DNA of 64,000 nucleotides from Limnomonas spitsbergensis. Lineage: Eukaryota; Chlorophyta; Chlorophyceae; Chlamydomonadales. The notes beneath the pieces are model-generated. The model saw only the letters and a program-made list of their open reading frames with translations, was not told where the DNA came from and did not search any database. This document shows positions 60,461 to 64,000 of this stretch, piece after piece. Positions within the stretch are counted from its first letter, which is position 1, and each line of letters begins with the position of its first letter. The stretch covers positions 434,001 through 498,000 of the forward strand of contig JAYJMM010000078.1 of NCBI GenBank assembly GCA_037349105.1, given 5' to 3'. A program made the position numbers and the translations under genes.

Positions 60461-60930
60461 GCGCATGCTGACAACCGCACCAGCAACATGGCGCGTGCTT
60501 GTGTGCGCACCAGGAACAGGGTGCATGCTGGCAACCGCTCCAGCAACAGGGCGCTTGCTTGTGTGCGCACCAGAAACAGGGTGCATGCTGGCAACCGCAC
60601 CAGCAACATGGCGCGTGCTTGTGTGCGCACCAGGAACAGTGTGCATGCTGGCAACCGCTCCAGCAACAGGGCGCGTGCTTGTGTGCGCACCAGGAACAGG
60701 GTGCATGATGGCAACCGCACCAGCAACATGGCGCGTGCTTGTGTGCGCACCATGAACATGGTGCATGCTAACAACCGCTCCAGCAACAGGGCGTGTGCTT
60801 GTGTGCGCACCATGAACAGGGTGCATGATGGCAACCGCTCCAGCAACAGGGCGCATGCTTGTATGCGCACCAGGCACAGGGTGCTTGCTGGCAACCGCTT
60901 CAGCAACAGGGCGCGTGCTTGTGTGCGCAA
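60461..60930 (+). repeat. 60-bp minisatellite inside a LINE, about 8 copies
   Basis: Units contain GCGCGTGCTTGTGTGCGCAC and CAGGGTGCATGCTGGCAACC. The first block equals the LINE coding segment for CACVRTN (compare 44485-44502), so the array was made from the element's own sequence. Unit variants alternate (GCAACATG/GCAACAGG), hinting at a 120-bp higher-order period. Confidence 0.93.
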
Positions 60931-61145
60931 AAATATCCGCTGTGGCTCGGTGGGGTTAGGACGGATGGCACCAGGGGACTATGTAGCGGTCAACAGCTTG
61001 AGACACGCTGCCGGACGGCGGTGTTGGGTAAGGGGAGATGGCGAGCATGTGGAGGATGGGTGCTACATGTTTGCCTCCAGTACCCTAGCTTCAACAAACA
61101 GCTTAGGGGGACGGGTTGGGCAGCCCCTCTGAAGGCGCCCTAGAT

Positions 61146-61283
61146 TTTCTCCTTTTATACCAGAAGACGTTCTCCTTTTATACCAGAAGATTTTCTCCTT
61201 TTATACCAGAAGACGTTCTCCTTGTATACCAGAAGACGTTCTCCTTTCATACCAGAAGACGTTCTCCTTTTATACCAGAACAG
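61146..61283 (+). repeat. 23-bp minisatellite inside a LINE, 6 copies
   Basis: Six units of TTCTCCTTTTATACCAGAAG-ACG with few substitutions, inserted between the zinc-finger and C-terminal coding parts of the LINE at 59950-61640. Confidence 0.93.
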
Positions 61284-61640
61284 GCATGGGTGGGACTTGG
61301 AGGCTCTGGATTTTGTGGAGGGCGTGCTCGACATCATGGAAGGCTGCTCTTGAGGAGCTAGAGAAACGACTTTTCCCCTTTGGGGGGGGGAGGGGTCTTT
61401 TCCTTTTTGTTCCTCTTTTGCTTTTTCTCTCTTCAATTTCCCCTTGTGCAGGCCTTGACTGTACAGGGGCGAAAAACCTTCGCACTGCCTACCCTTTGAG
61501 GGAAGAGAAATATTTCCTTTCTCCTTTGTCCTCCTCTCTTTCTTTTCTTTTCCCTCTTAACTTGAGCTTCCTTCCCCTACTTGACTGGGCGCCCACGCGG
61601 CTGAGCCCTTGGGCAAAGCCAGAGTAGGTGTGACATGATG

Positions 61641-63284
61641 AAGTTAGCCTTGCATGACTACCGGTATATATGTGTATATTATCAATATCGTCCTCTAAAA
61701 CGGACTTAGCCTGCCTTCGACCGATTTCAGGGGGTTTCCCCGCGTACTGTAGGCCGCTGCCGCATTTGCTGCTGCTCCCGCTGCTGATGCACCTTGTCAC
61801 GGTATAATGCAGTATACGTGCCAAAACCGTAGGGACCGCTACTGCGGTCCTGGAGACTCTGCAGCTTCCCTGTGGAGCCCCCTCTTTTAGGGTTAAAAGC
61901 CCAGCTTCCCACTTTCGGGAAGATCTGAGGCCAAGATTTCCCGTACCTTAGTAATAAGGGCTTGCCGGGACATTGTATCCCGGCTTGCCCACAGTCCCTT
62001 ACTTCGTTCCTTTTAAGTGGACAGGCCTCTATTTGTAAACCGCACCGGCTAGATCTCGGAGACCTACCCAGTGAAGAGCAACAACGTCAGTACCACTCAA
62101 CTAGGCAAGCCTAGGACAGCACTACAGCGTCTTAGCAGCCCTAGAACCCCAGAGCGAGACACCCAGCCCGACTCAGGCCTACGCCCGCAGTCTACGGCTA
62201 CGGTCTCTCCCGCCGCGCGCAGGAAGTGACTCAGCGACCCCCCAGATTAGCTATCTGGAAGGTCAGCGTTCTAGCCAAGCCTAGTGCTTAGACTCCGCGA
62301 TTGTCATCTAGAAGTTCCAGCCACAGCTTAACGCGCCGCGCATTCGCGGCCAGTGTGTAGACACTGAGCCCGCCCGTAGGCGTCCGCCACACTGTGGGGA
62401 AGAAGTCCGCCACGGACCCGAAGCTAACCTAGTAAAGCAGGGGCGGTACCCACAGCTAGGGGCGCCCGGGCAGGCCAGCCTTCCCTCTTATAAGGTACGC
62501 TGTACCTAGTTACCCCTTTACAGCCCTCATACCTCCGCAGTGTAGGACAAGGTGCACGTGTGTACGGTGTTGAACCATAGTTGTGAGTAGTGTGAGCCAC
62601 TCTAAGGCAGTACGGACAGCTTCCACCATTTTGGCACGGTTACTGCTTTATGGTGCGACAACCTGTCCAGGTTGTGTCTCATGCGCCCGTGCATGCACGG
62701 ACTTCAGGTCAGCCGCCGCCTCCACCTCCCAAGGCGGCACAAATGAGGGCGTCTGGACCTTCCCCTACGGCTGTACCGCCTCGCAACTGGATGCCATTTC
62801 ATATTCATGCCTTCCTTTCCTCTGGGATGGATGAGTTATTTTGTCTCGTGACAGAGAGAGCCACCTCCCTGCCGGAACTTACAATGTTAGCCCTTTTTCC
62901 TTCCCATAATTAAGTTTTGTGATTCTAGATATCCTGGAAAAACTACATAGTAGTAAATGACAGTTATAAGCGTGTAGTCCCCAGTTAAAAGAGCCTGCAT
63001 CAGCTCATGTGAGTGCCCCCCTGAGAATTGTGTCCTGAAATATTACCGCATCTAGGTTCCAGTGGTTTCCAGAGCCTTGATGGGGGAACTTGCAGGATGT
63101 CCCCTATAGGCCTATACGACAGGTGAATGATCTTTTGTGACAGTGGGAATTTGGATTACCTGTTCCTTCCTCTCCCCTGTTTGGTACGGTATATGGTGCT
63201 AGTCAATGACATATGAAACTTCCTAGCTTTGAACCTGAGCTTTGAACCAGGGCAGACTAGAGTGGGATGCTCCGAATTTGGAGG
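61641..63284. other. Unassigned
   Basis: No recognisable coding sequence or repeat. The part from about 61720 to 62560 is GC-richer than its surroundings and could be a decayed element, but I find no terminal repeats or motifs. Confidence 0.35.
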
Positions 63285-63668
63285 ATATGGTATGATAGCT
63301 TTCTTTGAGGCTAAGTCGTTTCAGAGGCTGGGGCTCCCTATCTCGTTACCTTTCTTTTTCGCCCAGCCTTTTCAGTGCCCCATAAGTTTATATCATATTT
63401 CCGATTTTTTCTGGTTTTGTGCCGTACATGTTACTTTCCTTTTTCGTTGTTGAGGGCTAGGATCTGGACGGCATGGAGTCTCTTCATAATTCCTTATGAA
63501 AATTCCTGTTGGGACGGGGGAGGTATTTTTGTCTCATTTTTTCGTCTGCTCCTTTCCTCCCTCCACTCGCCTACAGTTCCATTTCCTCCCGACCACATAG
63601 TCCGGCGCCCATGCGGCCAAGCTTTTTCAGCAGGGCCCAGAGGGCCAGAGGTGTAATGTCATTGACCA
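63285..63668 (+). mobile_element. LINE 3' end, second subfamily
   Basis: TTTCAGAGGCTGGGGCTCCC, a pyrimidine-rich UTR, TTGTTGAGGGCTAGGATCTG, a second pyrimidine-rich stretch, CGGCGCCCATGCGGCCAAGC, and the terminal AGAGGTGTAATGTCATTGAC at 63647-63666. GGGCCAGAGGG is partly duplicated. It is close to the 58370 copy. Confidence 0.75.
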
Positions 63669-64000
63669 GTCAACGGCGTACACGATATTATAATGTGCGC
63701 AACTGTTTGCATCACATCCTTAAAGATCCCCTTGGGCGGGGGCGCTCCATACTGCCGGTTTCAATTACCCTCGAAGGGTACGGTGTGAACGTAACATCAT
63801 GTACAAGCGTCATATTTACACTAGCTACCCCAAAAAGCAGGGACAAAAATGGCATAACAAACATCTTGAAGGGGCCACTTGAATGGGCCAAAACAGCACT
63901 TACCGTAACACGCAGACGTGGCAGAAATAAGATGAACTAGAACTTGAACTTCAGGTAAAATGCCCCCTCACCACCAGGTTTCCCGATAAGGCGACCACAA
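63669..64000. other. No gene recognised
   Basis: Window end. No supported coding sequence. Confidence 0.4.

Larger units (their letters stand above)
59950..61640 (+). mobile_element. LINE copy with internal tandem expansions
   Basis: Starts at SHLRPQHC...MQ/IQSSLLQHLRQ, equivalent to about 43940 of the long copy, and continues through the decayed linker to about 60460. It then enters a 60-bp array built on the CVRT coding segment, resumes with the zinc-finger part (CCWVRGDGEHVEDG), enters a 23-bp array, resumes at HGWDLEALDFVEGVLDIMEG and ends in the UTR with GGGCGCCCACGCGGCTGAGC (about 61588) and the diverged terminus near 61635. No intact frame remains. Confidence 0.85.

Overview
The window is nuclear DNA of a eukaryote, most likely a chlorophyte green alga. 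Genes are split by many GT-AG introns. The ornithine carbamoyltransferase gene begins with a plastid-type transit peptide, there is a two-exon gene resembling the octotricopeptide (OPR) helical-repeat proteins of green-algal organelles, and LINE retrotransposons, MITE-like inverted-repeat elements and minisatellites fill most of the remaining space. Base composition is moderate, unlike the very GC-rich Chlamydomonas reinhardtii. I cannot name the species.

Five multi-exon genes could be rebuilt by following reading phase across GT-AG introns. IPI3/WDR18 (minus, 27464 to 21128, 6 exons, 520 aa) and ORC3 (plus, 27929 to 37574, 15 exons, 1043 aa) diverge from a shared 464-bp promoter interval. 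An OPR-like gene (minus, 40123 to 38103, 2 exons, 486 aa) converges on ORC3. An FtsJ/RlmM-type methyltransferase gene (minus, about 59260 to 51728, 9 proposed exons) is followed head-to-tail by ornithine carbamoyltransferase (minus, 51466 to 47569, 5 exons, 371 aa). Two single-exon genes of unknown function, each behind a TATA-like box, lie at 3511-4551 and 14902-15861.

Layout: 1-3.4 kb holds LINE 3' tails and unassigned DNA; 3.4-5.2 kb unknown gene(s); 6.3-8.0 kb a 5'-truncated LINE; 8-14.8 kb LINE tails, a 50-bp minisatellite and unassigned DNA; 14.8-17.2 kb an unknown gene whose stop codon is supplied by a 17-bp array, then a 42-bp array; 18.8-19.8 kb a LINE end and a direct repeat; 21.1-40.1 kb IPI3, ORC3 and the OPR-like gene; 40.8-45.2 kb a MITE and a long, dead LINE; 47.6-59.3 kb OTC and the methyltransferase; 58.4-61.6 kb and 63.3-63.7 kb more LINE copies.

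The most unusual signal is in the introns. Several are lengthened by tandem arrays that grew out of the intron's own splice site. In the methyltransferase gene a 35-bp unit is repeated about 24 times; every unit holds a branch-point-like motif, a pyrimidine tract and a CAG, and the array edge falls exactly on the real 3' splice junction. ORC3 intron 11 (154-bp unit) and another methyltransferase intron (46-bp unit) follow the same pattern, and single decayed copies of acceptor plus exon start lie upstream of three other exons. Other highlights are an 86-bp perfect palindrome in IPI3 intron 5, a MITE nested inside another MITE within an OTC intron, and a LINE copy whose coding region has itself become a minisatellite.
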